A stretch of DNA of 64,000 nucleotides from Camelus bactrianus (taxonomy: Eukaryota; Chordata; Mammalia; Artiodactyla; Camelidae): positions 124,957,049 to 125,021,048 of the forward strand of contig NC_133541.1 of NCBI RefSeq assembly GCF_048773025.1. Direction: 5' to 3'. A model generated the notes under the pieces. The model was not told where the DNA came from. It saw only the letters and a program-made list of their open reading frames with translations, and did no database searches. Below, piece after piece: positions 1 through 10,545 of the stretch. The stretch's first letter is position 1, and each line of letters begins with the position of its first letter. A program made the translations under genes and the position numbers.

Positions 1-2281
1 TAAGAAAGTTTGTCGAGTACTTGTTAAGAAATATAAATGGCTGTACTGATACGTATCTGTTTCACAGGGAAGTTAAAAGAAGTAATTGATACTTGTAAAG
101 TTCCTTGAAGTCTTTGAATTAAAGAGTCTAGAATTTACAAGCTATGATTACCTTCTGTATTATAAATGTTATAATTAATACACACACATATTTTCCAATT
201 CAGATGCAGAGCTAGGACTTGTTTAAAATGAATAAACCCTTTGAAATGACTATTTTGGGGAGTAGCCTCTCTAGCCTCTCGAGTTCTCACTCATTTGGGT
301 GGGCACCAATTGATGCGGACTCCAGTCTCCCCCGAGTACTTTTACCACCTGTATTTTGTAATTTTAGTAATCTGCCTTGCCTTCGTGGCAGGAAGAATTG
401 AAATAACCCTGTGTTATGATTTACTCAAGCTTGACAGGAATCAGGAGCCAAATAAAAGGGAAGACAGCTATTTCTCTGTCTAATAAGGTGACCTCAGATT
501 GCTGGATGTTCCCTGTGACATTTGCTTGAAAATTTTTCTTCCAGCTTCATTAAACTGTCTTTGGGAGGTAGCAACTAAATATTCCCCGTGGTCTAGATGT
601 TCACGTTCCCCAATGATTGGCCCTGCAGCTGGAAGGAGAGTTGGGATACACAAGTGGGTGGGCTGGGATCAGGGCAGACAGTGGGGGCAGTCCCAGGCAG
701 GGCAAGGGAGTCACCAGTGTTCTTTAAATAGCAAAGACCTTTGGGCATTTTAAGAAATATACTGTACTTACAGTCATTTGCTGAGACAGTACATACAGTT
801 AGTTCAGATTACAAATGACTGTCCCATTGAGGTGCATACTGTTCAGAAGGACAGAGAACAAAGTGCCCCTGCCCAGGCTCACCTGGTCAGAGTGTACTAG
901 GGGAAACCAAAAGGAGATTGCTGTCTTTATAGTTCTAAAACCCTTGAATGCTGTTCATTGTAAAATTCTTTCAAGTTCGCTATAGACTTGAAATTTTTCT
1001 AGTACAATGCTGGAGGGAAAAAAATAAAGAAGTGCCTCTTTACTTCATGACCACTTCTCTCTACCTCAAACATCACCAGATACACAGGATAAGAACCCCC
1101 CAGATCTATTTAATTGCATTGTAAGTTATATATTCTAGAATGTTCTCTAAAGTGAATATTAGGCATTTCTCTCTCATCATCCAAAGAAGTGACAACAAGG
1201 TGATTAGAGCCATGCATGGCAACAGGTTCTTAAACATACTGAAATCATACAGGAAATAGGAATGATAATGACAAATCTTCACACACACATTACTAAACAC
1301 CTAGGGAGCCAAAAGTGACCTGAGATTTTCCTTTTTTGGAGATGGGTGAGAGGGGAAGGGGAAGAGAAAAACAGCTGCTAGTAAATTAAAAAAGGCGATG
1401 GTTGTCATCATATGGGGTACCCAGTAGGTTCTTTAAAATGGAACTGACTATTTAAGAAGTAAATTAACCAAACCTCATGGTTGAATTATTTTTGCATGAA
1501 GATTGTATTTACCCCAATCGGGGACACATGCTTTGAAACTTGGACTGCCTGGAAAATTCAAGATGGGTGATATACCAGCACTCTGATTCCAGTCTCCCTT
1601 TGTACTTCATAGAGCTGGAAGAAAACATTTGAGATAAAGTTCTAGGAAGAATTGTCATGAATCTCATTTTATGTTAAGGAACAATTGGCATTTTGAATTG
1701 GAGTCCTGGGGCTGAAAGCACATGTGCATAATGTAAATATCTTAATTATCATTCATTATGCATCTTCAGGAGGTACATTATTATACATAATTGTGCATCT
1801 GCCTCTAAAGAGGTAGGCTCCTACCTACAGTGACCACATTTCCCAAATCCCAAACTGAGAAGCATAATTGGAAACGTGGTCTGACAAGGAGATTGGATTT
1901 TTTAAAATCTGGGCCATCCTGGAAACGCTCACACGTCCCTTGGCAGGCGCTGTGCCCAATGTGTGTGCACTTTTTAACCGAGGATGAGGAGACTAAGCTG
2001 GGCTCAAGTCTGTAAGACCATAAAGCAAGGCGGGGGCGGGGGACTGCTCTGCAGAGGGAAAAGGTCAGAAGGAGGTCATGGCTGGGTGACCTCAGAGCCG
2101 TTTGGTTGTGTATCTTTTGCAGCTGGGGAGAGTAAAGGAGTTCCATAATGGAGGTTTTAGGAACAAGAGAACAAGGTCTCCATTTGGCAGGAGAAGAAGG
2201 GGAGAAGAGGAAAAGAAACTAATATTTCCAAGGGCAGGCAGTACCTCACTTAGACTGGGGGGCTGGGGCCCCAGGCTCACT
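1..2281. other. Unique non-coding DNA, no gene recognised
   Basis: Mostly AT-rich single-copy sequence. Reading frames here are short and show no domain. A weak MIR-like patch (a 'gaggatgaggagactaag' run) lies near 1980-2000 but is too short to assign. An inverted repeat at 1725-1762 is listed separately. I see no splice-framed exon, promoter or CpG island. Confidence 0.6.
1725..1762. repeat. Small perfect inverted repeat, POU-like
   Basis: TGCATAATG at 1725-1733 is matched by its exact reverse complement CATTATGCA at 1754-1762, with a 20-base AT-rich spacer. Each arm resembles a POU/octamer-type half site. It may be a paired binding site or a chance AT-rich palindrome; sequence alone cannot decide. 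Confidence 0.5.
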
Positions 2282-2654
2282 GTGTGCGGGCCGAATTGTG
2301 TCCCCCCAAATTTATATGGTGAAGTCCTAATGCCCAGCACCTCAGAATGTGACTGGATTTGGAGACAGGGTCTTTAATTAAGTTAAAGTGACATCATTAG
2401 GGTGGGCCCTAATCCAATCTGCTTGGTGTCTTTATAAGAAGAGGAGATTAGGACCACATACAGAGGGAAGACCACTTGAAGACATGGGGGATGGCAACCA
2501 TTTACAACCAAGACAATAGACCTCTGAATAAACCAACCTTAGCAACACCTTGATCCCAGACTTCCAGCCTCCAGAACTGGGAGACAATACGTTTCTGTTG
2601 TTTCAGCCACCCATTCTGTGAGGCTTTGTTATGGAGCCCTAGTGAACTCATGCA
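2282..2654 (+). mobile_element. MaLR solo LTR (MLT1 family), fossil
   Basis: It reads like the MLT1 consensus: 'gaattgtgtccccccaaa' near the start, 'ccctaatccaatctg' and 'tataagaagaggagatt' in the middle, and a 3' end with 'ccagcctccagaactggga' and a 'gttgtttcagccaccca' stretch. Length and colinearity indicate a nearly full solo LTR of the ERVL-MaLR group, old (shared by placental mammals) and diverged. No internal MaLR sequence is beside it. Confidence 0.85.
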
Positions 2655-3333
2655 CAAGCGTCGTGTTGATGCAATGCCCGGGGGTCCGGCGGGAGGGGAA
2701 CCAGCTGGGCCTGGGAGAGACCAGGCTGTTTGGGACGGCTCGGTCCTGGTGTTATACTCACCTGCTCCTTGCAGCAAGCTTCCAGGAGAAACTTTTAACT
2801 AGACAGTGTGACCCTCTCTGAGGCCTTGCAGGCTATGGGTTTCCTACCCCAGGCTGCAGCCCCTCCGGAGTGATTTTGAGCCTCATGTGCTTCCAGGATG
2901 AAGCAGGACTTTTATGAAACCAGCTTGCCAAGACTCTGAGGGGCTTGTCTGGGGATTCCCGATGATAGAGCTGATGGGGATCATGAAATGGTATCATCTT
3001 CAACTGACGCCCCAACAGCTGTGTGAGTTTGATGTCCGCTTGCGGTTAGCTCACTTCCACCTGTTCCCAGCATGCCTGCTTTTTCCCTGAAGAAATGGGC
3101 TTGACATTAACCAAGACACCATCCCGCCATTTGTCTCTTCCCTAGGCACACTATGAGGTCTGGACTCGTCAGCCTGAGAACACAGAGGCAGAGAGGGGCC
3201 ACGATCCGGCTGCGCAGACAAGGAGGAAGGAAACGAGATGCTGCCTGCCGCACTCTGCCCCTCCTGTGCGTGTCCCCTGCACGAGGGCCACTGTAGCCAT
3301 TGACTGTGCTCCGTCTCACTCCCTCCCACATCC
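2655..3333. other. Unique non-coding DNA
   Basis: Moderately GC-rich sequence between the LTR and the first MIR. The frames on both strands lack recognisable domains. No repeat identified. Confidence 0.5.
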
Positions 3334-3460
3334 AGCTTATGAGGTAGGTACTATCATTTTCTACATTTTGTAGGTGAGGAAACAGAGGCTCAGAGAGTGA
3401 AAGGGCCAGGGGCAGAAGCCAGGTCTGCATGACTCAAAGCTTATGACCCTAATTACCCTA
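3334..3460 (-). mobile_element. MIR SINE fragment
   Basis: It shows the MIR reverse-complement signature: 'tatgaggtaggtactatcat', then 'gaggaaacagaggctcagag' and a degraded 'aagccaggtctgcatgact'. MIRs are ancient tRNA-derived SINEs, inactive and shared by all mammals. This copy lacks the outer ends. Confidence 0.8.
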
Positions 3461-3934
3461 CTTACTACCTCCCCCCTTAAAGGCTATAAATACATCATCC
3501 TGGACTTAGTCATTGAATCTGGGGATGCTAAAATGAAAGGACAGCTTCCTTCCGAGCCCTCCTGGTACACATCCTGAAACCCAAAGGAGGCACTTCAGGG
3601 CAAATTGAAGGCAGTCGTCTCTGTGTAGTGGGGAACAAAAATACTACTTGTTTTTTTAACCTCAAGTTGTAGAGCCTGAAAAGATTGGCTTGAGAAGGGT
3701 CTAGATCAGTTCCCTAGACACCTAGAGGGTAGAAATGCAGGGATTGCTGTTCTCAAAGCAAAACAAACAAAAATGCTCCCAACCTGACACAGAATTTATA
3801 TATAATCCCCCTAAGACTGTGCAGGCAGCCAAAGCCACAAATGCTTTGACTTTGGGGCACGATTTTTGTCAAGTCCATCAGTTCTGGCTTTCGACTAGTA
3901 ATTTAGCCTCATCTTCACAACCATCATAGCTAAC
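3461..3934. other. Unique non-coding DNA
   Basis: No repeat or gene recognised. A T-run near 3650 is the only low-complexity feature. Confidence 0.5.
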
Positions 3935-4065
3935 CCATCCTGACCTCCTACTGCACGTCAGCCACTGTTTGATCTCATTGAATCTTCACAGCAACCCTGA
4001 GATACAGACTATCACCATCCCCATTTTACAGATGAGGAACTTGAGGCCATTTCACACTGACAAGA
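3935..4065 (-). mobile_element. MIR SINE fragment
   Basis: A reverse-oriented MIR core: 'ctcattgaatcttcacagca' followed by 'cccattttacagatgagga'. The tRNA-like end is missing. Confidence 0.75.
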
Positions 4066-4121
4066 AACTGATTATGAGTTACCTGCTCCTTTTATAATTC
4101 ATTTTTTAAAAGGGGAAGGTT

Positions 4122-4230
4122 TGGGGGTTGGGGAGATACAGCTCACTCATAGCGTGTGTGCTTAGCATGCACAGGGTCCTAGGTTCAATCCCCAATACTT
4201 CCATCAAAAAAATAATAAAAATAAAAAAGG
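4122..4230 (+). mobile_element. vic-1-type camelid SINE
   Basis: A tRNA-derived SINE. It starts with a GGGGA-rich leader and a B1-box-like 'gatacagctcactcatag', continues 'gcttagcatgcacagggtcc' and ends 'ttcaatccccaatacttcc' before an A-rich tail (AAT/AAA units). This matches the family known from camelids. Imperfect target-site copies (aaaaggggaaggttt before, about aaaaaggaagagttt after) flank it. It is the most diverged of the five copies here. Confidence 0.85.
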
Positions 4231-5075
4231 AAGAGTTTCATTAATTATTACTTCATAAGTACAGTTAGTAAAGAAAGTTATTCAAATAATTAATTGCAGT
4301 TAATATGGGGGAATATTTTAAAATATGTAGTTCCCAGTGGGGAAAACCTAAAAAAAAGAGGATAAGAAGATGGGGCCGTTTATTGGCTTAGGTCATGTCG
4401 TGAGTGATAGCCTTATCCTGGGCTGGTAGAGAGGTCCAGGAAGTGCAGAATAAACTCCAACCTTTGGGGACCACCTCAAGGAGAGCGGTGACTACATGCA
4501 CTCACAGCTCATCATGTAGAGTCTCTGAGCTGGCTATGTCAGTGGAATGACCTATTTCTTATGTAAAAGCTCAGAACATAAGAAATAAGTCATCCTGCAC
4601 CACTAAGATAACTCAAAAATCCAGAAACATGCACAAAAGGGACACACCTGTACAGCAGTTTGTGGCTTGGGCCCCATTCCTGCCACAAAATGCACCACCC
4701 TCGCCTCCTGTTCTACTTACTGTCACAGGCTACACTTTGCTCGAGAGCTCAGATCCACTGGGGGTAGAAATCCCAAGTGTAGCAACAGTGTCCAAGCAGA
4801 AGCAGCAGCCAAATGTCCTTAACTAGCAGAGGAAAGGCCTGAATAATGATAATCAAGCTCAGAAGCCAAATCAGAAGTGGGTTCAGTTGTAGCAGGCATG
4901 GCTGGGGGGAGTGGGGGCCGCAAGGGGTAGGAATAGCGAGGCAGGCCGGCAGGCCCAGGCTTTTAGGCTTTTGCACCAGATCTATGAAAATTTCGTACAT
5001 CTTGGCAGTGCCGTAGAATATACCTCAGCTACCCAGGAGAAAGCACTGGAAAGGGGGCCTGATTTTCCTCAGAAA
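4231..5075. other. Unique non-coding DNA with a hairpin
   Basis: Single-copy sequence with no recognised gene. It contains the strong hairpin at 4541-4604 listed separately, and a G-rich patch near 4905-4930. Confidence 0.5.
4541..4604. repeat. 64-nt hairpin-forming inverted repeat
   Basis: Bases 4547-4564 pair with 4576-4593 in 17 of 18 positions, around an 11-base loop (4565-4575). Outside an asymmetric internal loop the pairing resumes, with 4541-4545 (agtgg) against 4600-4604 (ccact). The total size is like a microRNA precursor, although the main stem is short for one. It matches no repeat I know. It could be a small-RNA precursor, a relic of a palindromic transposon end, or chance. Confidence 0.6.
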
Positions 5076-5334
5076 TAATAATAATTACCATTGAGTGACA
5101 GTTTACCATATGCCAGATACTATTCTAAGCATTCATTATCTCATTTTATTTTATTAAGGGATAAGAAACAACCCTACATGGCAGGCACAATTATTAAGCC
5201 CCATTTTACATAGGGAGAAACTGAGGCTCAGGAAGGTTAAGTAACTTCTAAGGTGACACAACTTCAAAGTAGCAGAATTAGAATTCTAATCTTGGTGTGT
5301 GTGAATTCTGAATCCAACTCTTTACCCACTAGGC
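5076..5334 (-). mobile_element. MIR SINE, near full length
   Basis: Long reverse MIR: 'tatgccagatactattctaa', 'ccccattttacatagggag', 'aaactgaggctcaggaaggt', 'taagtaacttctaaggtgac', then the tRNA-like end through 'ctctttacccactagg'. The hAT element at 5335 is inserted at its end. Confidence 0.85.
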
Positions 5335-5527
5335 CAGAGTGTCGCAAACTTTTCTGTAAAGGGCCAGATAGTAAATATTTTCAGCCTTGCAGACCACATG
5401 GCCTCTGTCACAGTATGAAAGCAGCCATAGACAATACGTAAATGAATAGGCATGTCTGTGTTCCACTAGAACTTTATTTTAAAAAGATGGTGATGGGCTA
5501 GCTTTGGCTGTAGTTTACCGACCCCTG
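5335..5527 (+). mobile_element. hAT-Charlie non-autonomous DNA transposon
   Basis: The family signature is clear: 'tctgtaaagggccagatagt', 'aaatattttcagccttgcag', 'gaaagcagccatagacaata' and 'actttatttt'. The terminal inverted repeats are readable (CAGAGTGTCGCAAAC at the start, GTTTACCGACCCCTG at the end). Eight-base target-site copies flank it, cactaggc (5327-5334) and aactaagc (5528-5535), 6 of 8 identical, as expected for hAT. It is inactive and carries no transposase. The subfamily (MER20-like) is not certain by eye. Confidence 0.85.
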
Positions 5528-5619
5528 AACTAAGCTATGACACTTCTCTAATTGTCTGCAGCAACAATTGTTCTGGTCTTAGAATTAAGTACCCTAGAAT
5601 TAGAGACGGTGATCTAATG

Positions 5620-5790
5620 CAAGGAAGGAGAACTGACCTGAAGAATTTGGGCTCGAGCCTCAGTAGTGCCACTCACTTTCTGTGGGATTTTGGTCAAGTT
5701 ATGTAATGCCTTTGGGCTTCAGTTTCCCTATTTGCAAATTAAGATGAGAATCACTGTTTTATCTACCTCTCTGGAATATATGTTTTCAGG
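5620..5790 (+). mobile_element. MIR SINE fragment
   Basis: Forward MIR: 'gctcgagcctcagtagtgcc', 'cactttctgtgggattttgg', 'cttcagtttccctatttgca' and then a degraded 3' part. Identity falls off after about 5760. Confidence 0.65.
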
Positions 5791-6394
5791 AAGATGGGAA
5801 AACACAGGTGGCCTGCTTGTTGAAAAATGGAATTACCATGCAAATCGTAGGTGCTTACTTTTCCTTATAGAATGACTGCCTGGAGCCCCAAGCCATAATT
5901 TCCCCATAGATCACATCCTAGGCCTGGCCCCTGGTGCCTTTGGAAGGAGCCGCAGGTGAGTCACTTGCATATCTATATGAGAGTTGATTCCTATGGCAAC
6001 AAACAGAATCAGAAGCAGCTCTCACGCTGTGCAAAAGAACAATGTGAGGATAGCAAACCAAAAAGTGAAAATCAGACAAGATATGGAATTGCAAGGAGAC
6101 GGTTAAGCTCAGGTTGAGTGGCTAGTGCTGATACCAGTGACAGGGATTATTTCCATCGAGTGAGAGCGAGCTCTTGCTTTGTTGAAGCATGTGTTTGTGA
6201 CGCCGTTAAACATTCAGATAATATACTCCTTCCTGACAAGGAGCTTTCCTCAATGCCAATCGCCGAAGGAAAAAAAACAAAGCACTTCCTTTTGCTTTCT
6301 CTCACATCTGGGCATGGGGAAGAAGCTCTCCAACTCACCCCGGAAAGCTCAGCCCCTAGAAGGAGGTTGCAGAGACGGGCCTAGAGGGCCAGGG
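5791..6394. other. Unique DNA with AP-1/octamer-like pair
   Basis: No gene or repeat recognised. TGAGTCA (5957-5963) lies directly beside CTTGCATAT (5964-5972), an AP-1 consensus abutting an octamer-like motif. A short pure A-run lies near 6270. Confidence 0.45.
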
Positions 6395-6565
6395 CACTAG
6401 AGCTGTAATGGCCCGTGGAGATGATTTTGTCCAGCGCTTCACGTTTCTAGTATGGAAACTGAGGCCTGAGAAATGGCTGGCTGAAGGCCCTCAGATGTAA
6501 ATAGCAGGACCTGCATTAGAACCCAGGTCTCCTGACTCTCCTGCTCGATGACGTGTCCCTTATTT
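6395..6565 (-). mobile_element. MIR-like SINE (MIR3 type) fragment
   Basis: It contains 'tatggaaactgaggcctgag' followed by 'ttagaacccaggtctcctga', the reverse-oriented MIR core and tRNA-like end. The leading part (ggcccgtggagatgattttg) resembles the MIR3 variant. Boundaries are soft. Confidence 0.6.
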
Positions 6566-7239
6566 GGAGTCTGAAATGTCTACTTCAGTACACTCCTGTG
6601 CATTGCAGCCATTTTTATTGACACACTCTGATATTGACAAGGCAACCTAGGCAAGAGTTTCCTTACATACTATTTACTTTTGCAAACCTTTATTTCACAG
6701 CATGATTGGGCCTCTTTCCCTCAAAAGAAATAAAGGAAAAGGTCGTTTGCGCCTCTGTATTCCCATGGAATTCTTTGAACAATTGGGATGAAAGTAGTAT
6801 CTTGTTCTTTTCTCTTTGTTCTAGTTGTTATTACTGAAGTTGACATTGAAAATAGTTAAAACTTCTCTTCAATGTTTTAAGAGAATAAGCAGTATTGATT
6901 GTGAGATAAGGTTTCTAAAGCTTTCCTTTACTAATAATTGTTAGACACAGTCACTGTGTAGTACCTTTTAACTAATACTTGGTAAATTAGGCCATTGACG
7001 TTGCCAAACCATAAAGTATTTTCTTCCAGCTTTGTTAGTCTGTGACGAGCTTAACAAGACCTCTTAGTGCCTGGACATGGCAGGCAGTGAGAGTTCACTT
7101 TTCCCCTAATTAGCTCCGTGCCTATTTGCAGGGAGGTTTATTTTTTTCTAATATTTCTGGGTATAGTATTTCCTTAATATTGCCAAGGTCTTCATTTGTA
7201 TCTTATGCCCTGTACACTTGAGGAAATTTGGGGTCAAGA
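6566..7239. other. Unique AT-rich DNA, candidate conserved block
   Basis: No repeat signature across about 670 bases. It holds several homeobox-type ATTA/TAAT cores (for example near 6940 and 7110) and no long frame. Long repeat-free AT-rich islands like this in gene-poor mammalian DNA often contain conserved non-coding elements; that is an inference and conservation was not tested. Confidence 0.35.
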
Positions 7240-7480
7240 AGAGGTTAAATATAGTGGTTAAAAACATGGGATTTAAAGTCAGAGTGGAGTTCAAGTCCCA
7301 GCTCCTCTATTTTCCTAGTTGTGTGACCGTGTGGGAATCACCCAAACTCCATCCTCAGTTTTCTCATCAATAAGGTGGGGAAAATAATGGTAGCTGCCTC
7401 TGAGGATTGACTTGCAGGTGAAATGAGCTGATGCAGGCAGTCCTTGGCAGAGGTGTGCTCCGTAAGCGTGAGCCACTGTT
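7240..7480 (+). mobile_element. MIR SINE, near full length
   Basis: Forward MIR in order: 'atatagtggttaaaaacatg', 'gttcaagtcccagctcctct', 'agttgtgtgaccgtgtggga', 'cagttttctcatcaataagg' and a degraded tail with 'tgaaatgagctgatgcaggc'. Confidence 0.85.
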
Positions 7481-8271
7481 TCCTTGGGGAGCCTGGGAAG
7501 CTTATCTCACTTCTCTTCTATGATACAGGAAGAAACAGAAAATACTTATTTTGAAGCCGTGAATAATGTTAAATAAAAATACAGAAATGCCCATTGTTAG
7601 TGCTGACACACACACCCTCTGTGTTAAGCCTACTTAAAGTCAATTTCTCCATCAAAAATTCTGTGCTGAGAAACAATTTTTTTCTCTCTCGGCCAAACGC
7701 CTTCCCGTTTTCAGTGTAACTGGTGTGTTTTTATTATTGCTACCTTATTTCCCAATGAGACATTTTTCCTCCAGAGCATATGATGTAATTTATAGCTACT
7801 GGTACAGACATTTTTTCCCATATTTTGTCAGTTAAGCATATCACAGGATTTAATATGTACAGTCTTATATGGTTCACTGAAGTAACCTGGAGGAGAAGAG
7901 AAATAATGACAAGGAGAACAAAATAAGAGGTTCTACTTTCAGCACCAAAGAACTGAGGGTAGAATCCTGTCCTGTTGATTTCATGAGTGAATATTAAATA
8001 TTATGAGGCTTGTAATGAACATACTGATAACTTTGGTAAGCATTTCAAAGAACAAATTAATATTGAAATATTTAATATCTAGAACTCAAACTTTTGCACT
8101 GAAGCTTGCCAATTCTCTCATATAGTTGGGAAGCAGATGGCATATCGTGCTTGTGCGAGGTAAAGTTGCTTATTGCCAAAACCTGGGTGGTACGCAGGCA
8201 AACTCATTTGTGTTGATGATGCTGGTGTGGTAACGTGGGCAGGTCACAGCATTTCTCGGTTTCGATATAAG
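7481..8271. other. Unique AT-rich DNA
   Basis: No repeat signature and no domain-bearing frame. From about 7600 to 8100 the base composition and lack of repeats resemble the 6.6-7.2 kb block. Together with it this is the largest repeat-poor island of the first 10 kb. Confidence 0.4.
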
Positions 8272-8663
8272 TGGGTATGTCTGAATTGTGTTCCGCTAAA
8301 TTCACACGTTGAAGTCCTAATCCACAGTATCTCAGAACGTGGCTGTATTTGGAGACAGGGTCCCTAAGAGGTGATTGAGTTAAAAGGAGGTCATTAGGAT
8401 GAGCCCTAATCCAACATGACTAGTATTTCCCTATAAGAAGAGATTAGGATGCAGACACACATAGAGGGAAGACCATATGAAGACACGGGGAGAAAGCAGC
8501 CGTCTGCAAGCCAAGGAGAGACACCTCAAAAGAAATCAGCCCATTTGACACTTTGATCTGGGACTTCCAGCCTACAGAGCTGTGAGGAAATAATACATTT
8601 GTGTTGTTTAAGCCGGCTTGTCTGTGGTATTTTGTTATGAGGGGCCCCTGGACACTAATACAT
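8272..8663 (+). mobile_element. MaLR solo LTR (MLT1 family), fossil
   Basis: The same family and orientation as the LTR at 2.3 kb: 'tgaattgtgttccgctaaat', 'ggagacagggtccctaagag', 'ccctaatccaacatgactag', 'ctataagaagagattaggat' and a 3' end near 'ggtattttgttatgagg'. Essentially full-length solo LTR, old and diverged, with no internal sequence attached. Confidence 0.85.
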
Positions 8664-9344
8664 ATGCCCAGTCATTGCCTTGATCACCTCAGCTGAGGCG
8701 GAGAAGCATAGTAGGTCTGCATTTGTGCGTCCTTCTGCCTCAGTGACTCGAGAGAGGAGCAAAGCCACCACAGCAGCCACCCAGCCCTGGCTGAATGGCC
8801 ACCCCATGGGTAATGGGAGCTGGGTTTTTCAGAGGTCAGGCATGGGGCACCAGAGAACGGTCAGGAGGTCAGAAACCTAGGTGATCAGGGCACAGGCAAA
8901 GGAGCCAGGAAGGAGTCAGGAGTCAGGGCAGACAGAAGGGCCACAGTCTAGGGTTGTGGGAGGACACTAATAAAAGACTCTCCCCCACATTAACTTTGGA
9001 CCCCATAGGATTGTACTCTGATGGAAAGTAGGAGCCAAAGGTACCCTTCTCCAGGGTTAACAAGAGCAGTGGAAATAAAAAAAGAAAGACTCGTCACTGA
9101 GAATTGTGGCCATGGGCCTGTCCTTATGTAGAACTGTAGCCTGGATTTGCATTGCCTGGGTTGTCAAAGAAACACCAAGCTGTGAATGTGACTAAAGGTG
9201 GTCTTGGACTGGTCATGCCGCCAAGCACTTGGCAGAAGTGCACACAAATCCTTCTGCAAGAAACTACTTTCATCTTCAACTTAAAAATTTCCCTCAGGTA
9301 ATTCTTTTATGACAATGAGATGCACACTCCTATCTTAGTTTAAA
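8664..9344. other. Unique non-coding DNA
   Basis: Purine-rich, repeat-poor sequence. No gene recognised. Confidence 0.45.
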
Positions 9345-9570
9345 GAAAAATAGAGAAATACTTGAACAACACATTAAACAAATTGGACCTAACAGACTAG
9401 GTATAAACTAACATCTACAGCTATAGACTGTCTATCCTTTTCATGCATATATGGAATGTTTAAAAAGTTTGACAACACTTTAGGCCAAAAGCAAGTCCAA
9501 ATCTATTTCAAAGTATTGCAGTCAGCTCACTCACTGCTGTGAGTAGAAATCAATAGGAAAAATAAAACCA
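9345..9570 (+). mobile_element. L1 ORF2 internal fragment
   Basis: It aligns by eye with the L1 ORF2 stretch between the endonuclease and reverse transcriptase domains: 'gaacaacacattaaacaaat', 'tatggaatgtttaaaaagtt', 'ggccaaaagcaagtccaaat' and 'agaaatcaataggaaaaat'. Both ends are missing and it is strongly diverged. Confidence 0.6.
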
Positions 9571-9747
9571 ACACAGCCCCATGTGTATGGCTTTTACATT
9601 TTTTCATCACTTAACTTTAATTTAAAATGTAGACATTAACATATGCACAATTTTTACATTCTTTTGGAATTTCTTCATTTTCCATGGAGTTACAATATGG
9701 ATACAGTAATGTTTAAAGTGCAGTAATCTTTGGTGTATGGCTTTCAT

Positions 9748-10545
9748 TTAAAAAATTTTTTTTAATTTTTAGAATTAACACACAGTAAAATGGACTCTTT
9801 TGCTGCATAGTTTTATTAAGTTTATACCATTTATAAATTCAAATAAATACCACCACTTTAATCAAAATACAGAATCCTTCTATCACCCTACCTCTACCTC
9901 CTGGCAACCACTGATTGCTTTTCCATTATTAGTTTTAGGTTTGTCTTTTCAAGAATGTCTTTAAAATGTCATAAAAGTGGGGGAGGGTATAGCTCAGTGG
10001 TAGAGCCTGTGCCTAGCATGCATGAGGTCCTGGCTTCCTTCCCCAGTACCTCCACTGACAAAAAAAAAAAAAAAATGTTGTAAAAGTACATACATGCAAG
10101 GCATAACCTTTGGAGATTGTTGTTGTTTTTTTTTTTTCCATTCAGCATGAATCCCTTCAGATCCATCTAAACTGTTGTGTGTATCAATAGTTCTTTCCTC
10201 TGTATTGCTGAGTAGTATTCCATGGGATATACCACAGTTTTAAAAAATTGTTAACTCATTGAAAGACACCTGGGTTTTGTTTCCAGTTTGGGCTGTTATT
10301 AGTAGAGTGACTATAAATATTCATATAGAAGTTTTTATTTGGATATACATTTTCATTTCTCTGGGCTAAATACCCATGAATAATACAATTAGTTGTTTAA
10401 TTACGGTTGTCTGTCTTTTGTATGTTAAATTTCACGAGAAACTGTCAAGCTGATTTCTAGAGTGGCTGTAACATTTTAAATTCCCACCAGCAATATCTGA
10501 GTGATTCAACTGTTCTGCACCCTAGCCAGCACTTAGTCTTTTCAT
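9748..10545 (-). mobile_element. L1 3' end, split by a SINE
   Basis: Reverse-oriented L1: the 3'UTR ('cacacagtaaaatggactct', 'cctcctggcaaccactgatt'), then the ORF2 end ('gctgagtagtattccatggg', 'gactataaatattcatatag', 'aaattcccaccagcaatatc'). It is interrupted by the vic-1 at 9979-10071. It is truncated at the L1 5' side near 10545, where a second, separate L1 3' end begins. Confidence 0.75.
9979..10071 (+). mobile_element. vic-1 camelid SINE inserted in L1
   Basis: A clean copy: 'ggtatagctcagtggtagag', 'cctgtgcctagcatgcatga', 'ccccagtacctcc', then a short A-rich tail. Target-site copies of 16 bases flank it: aaaatgtcataaaagt (9963-9978) and aaaatgttgtaaaagt (10072-10087), differing at two positions. 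This insertion is later than the surrounding L1. Confidence 0.95.

Noticed and set aside
9979-10071. tRNA gene because of A/B-box-like sequence
   Set aside because: It is the tRNA-derived head of a vic-1 SINE with an A-rich tail and target-site copies; the same applies to the other four copies.
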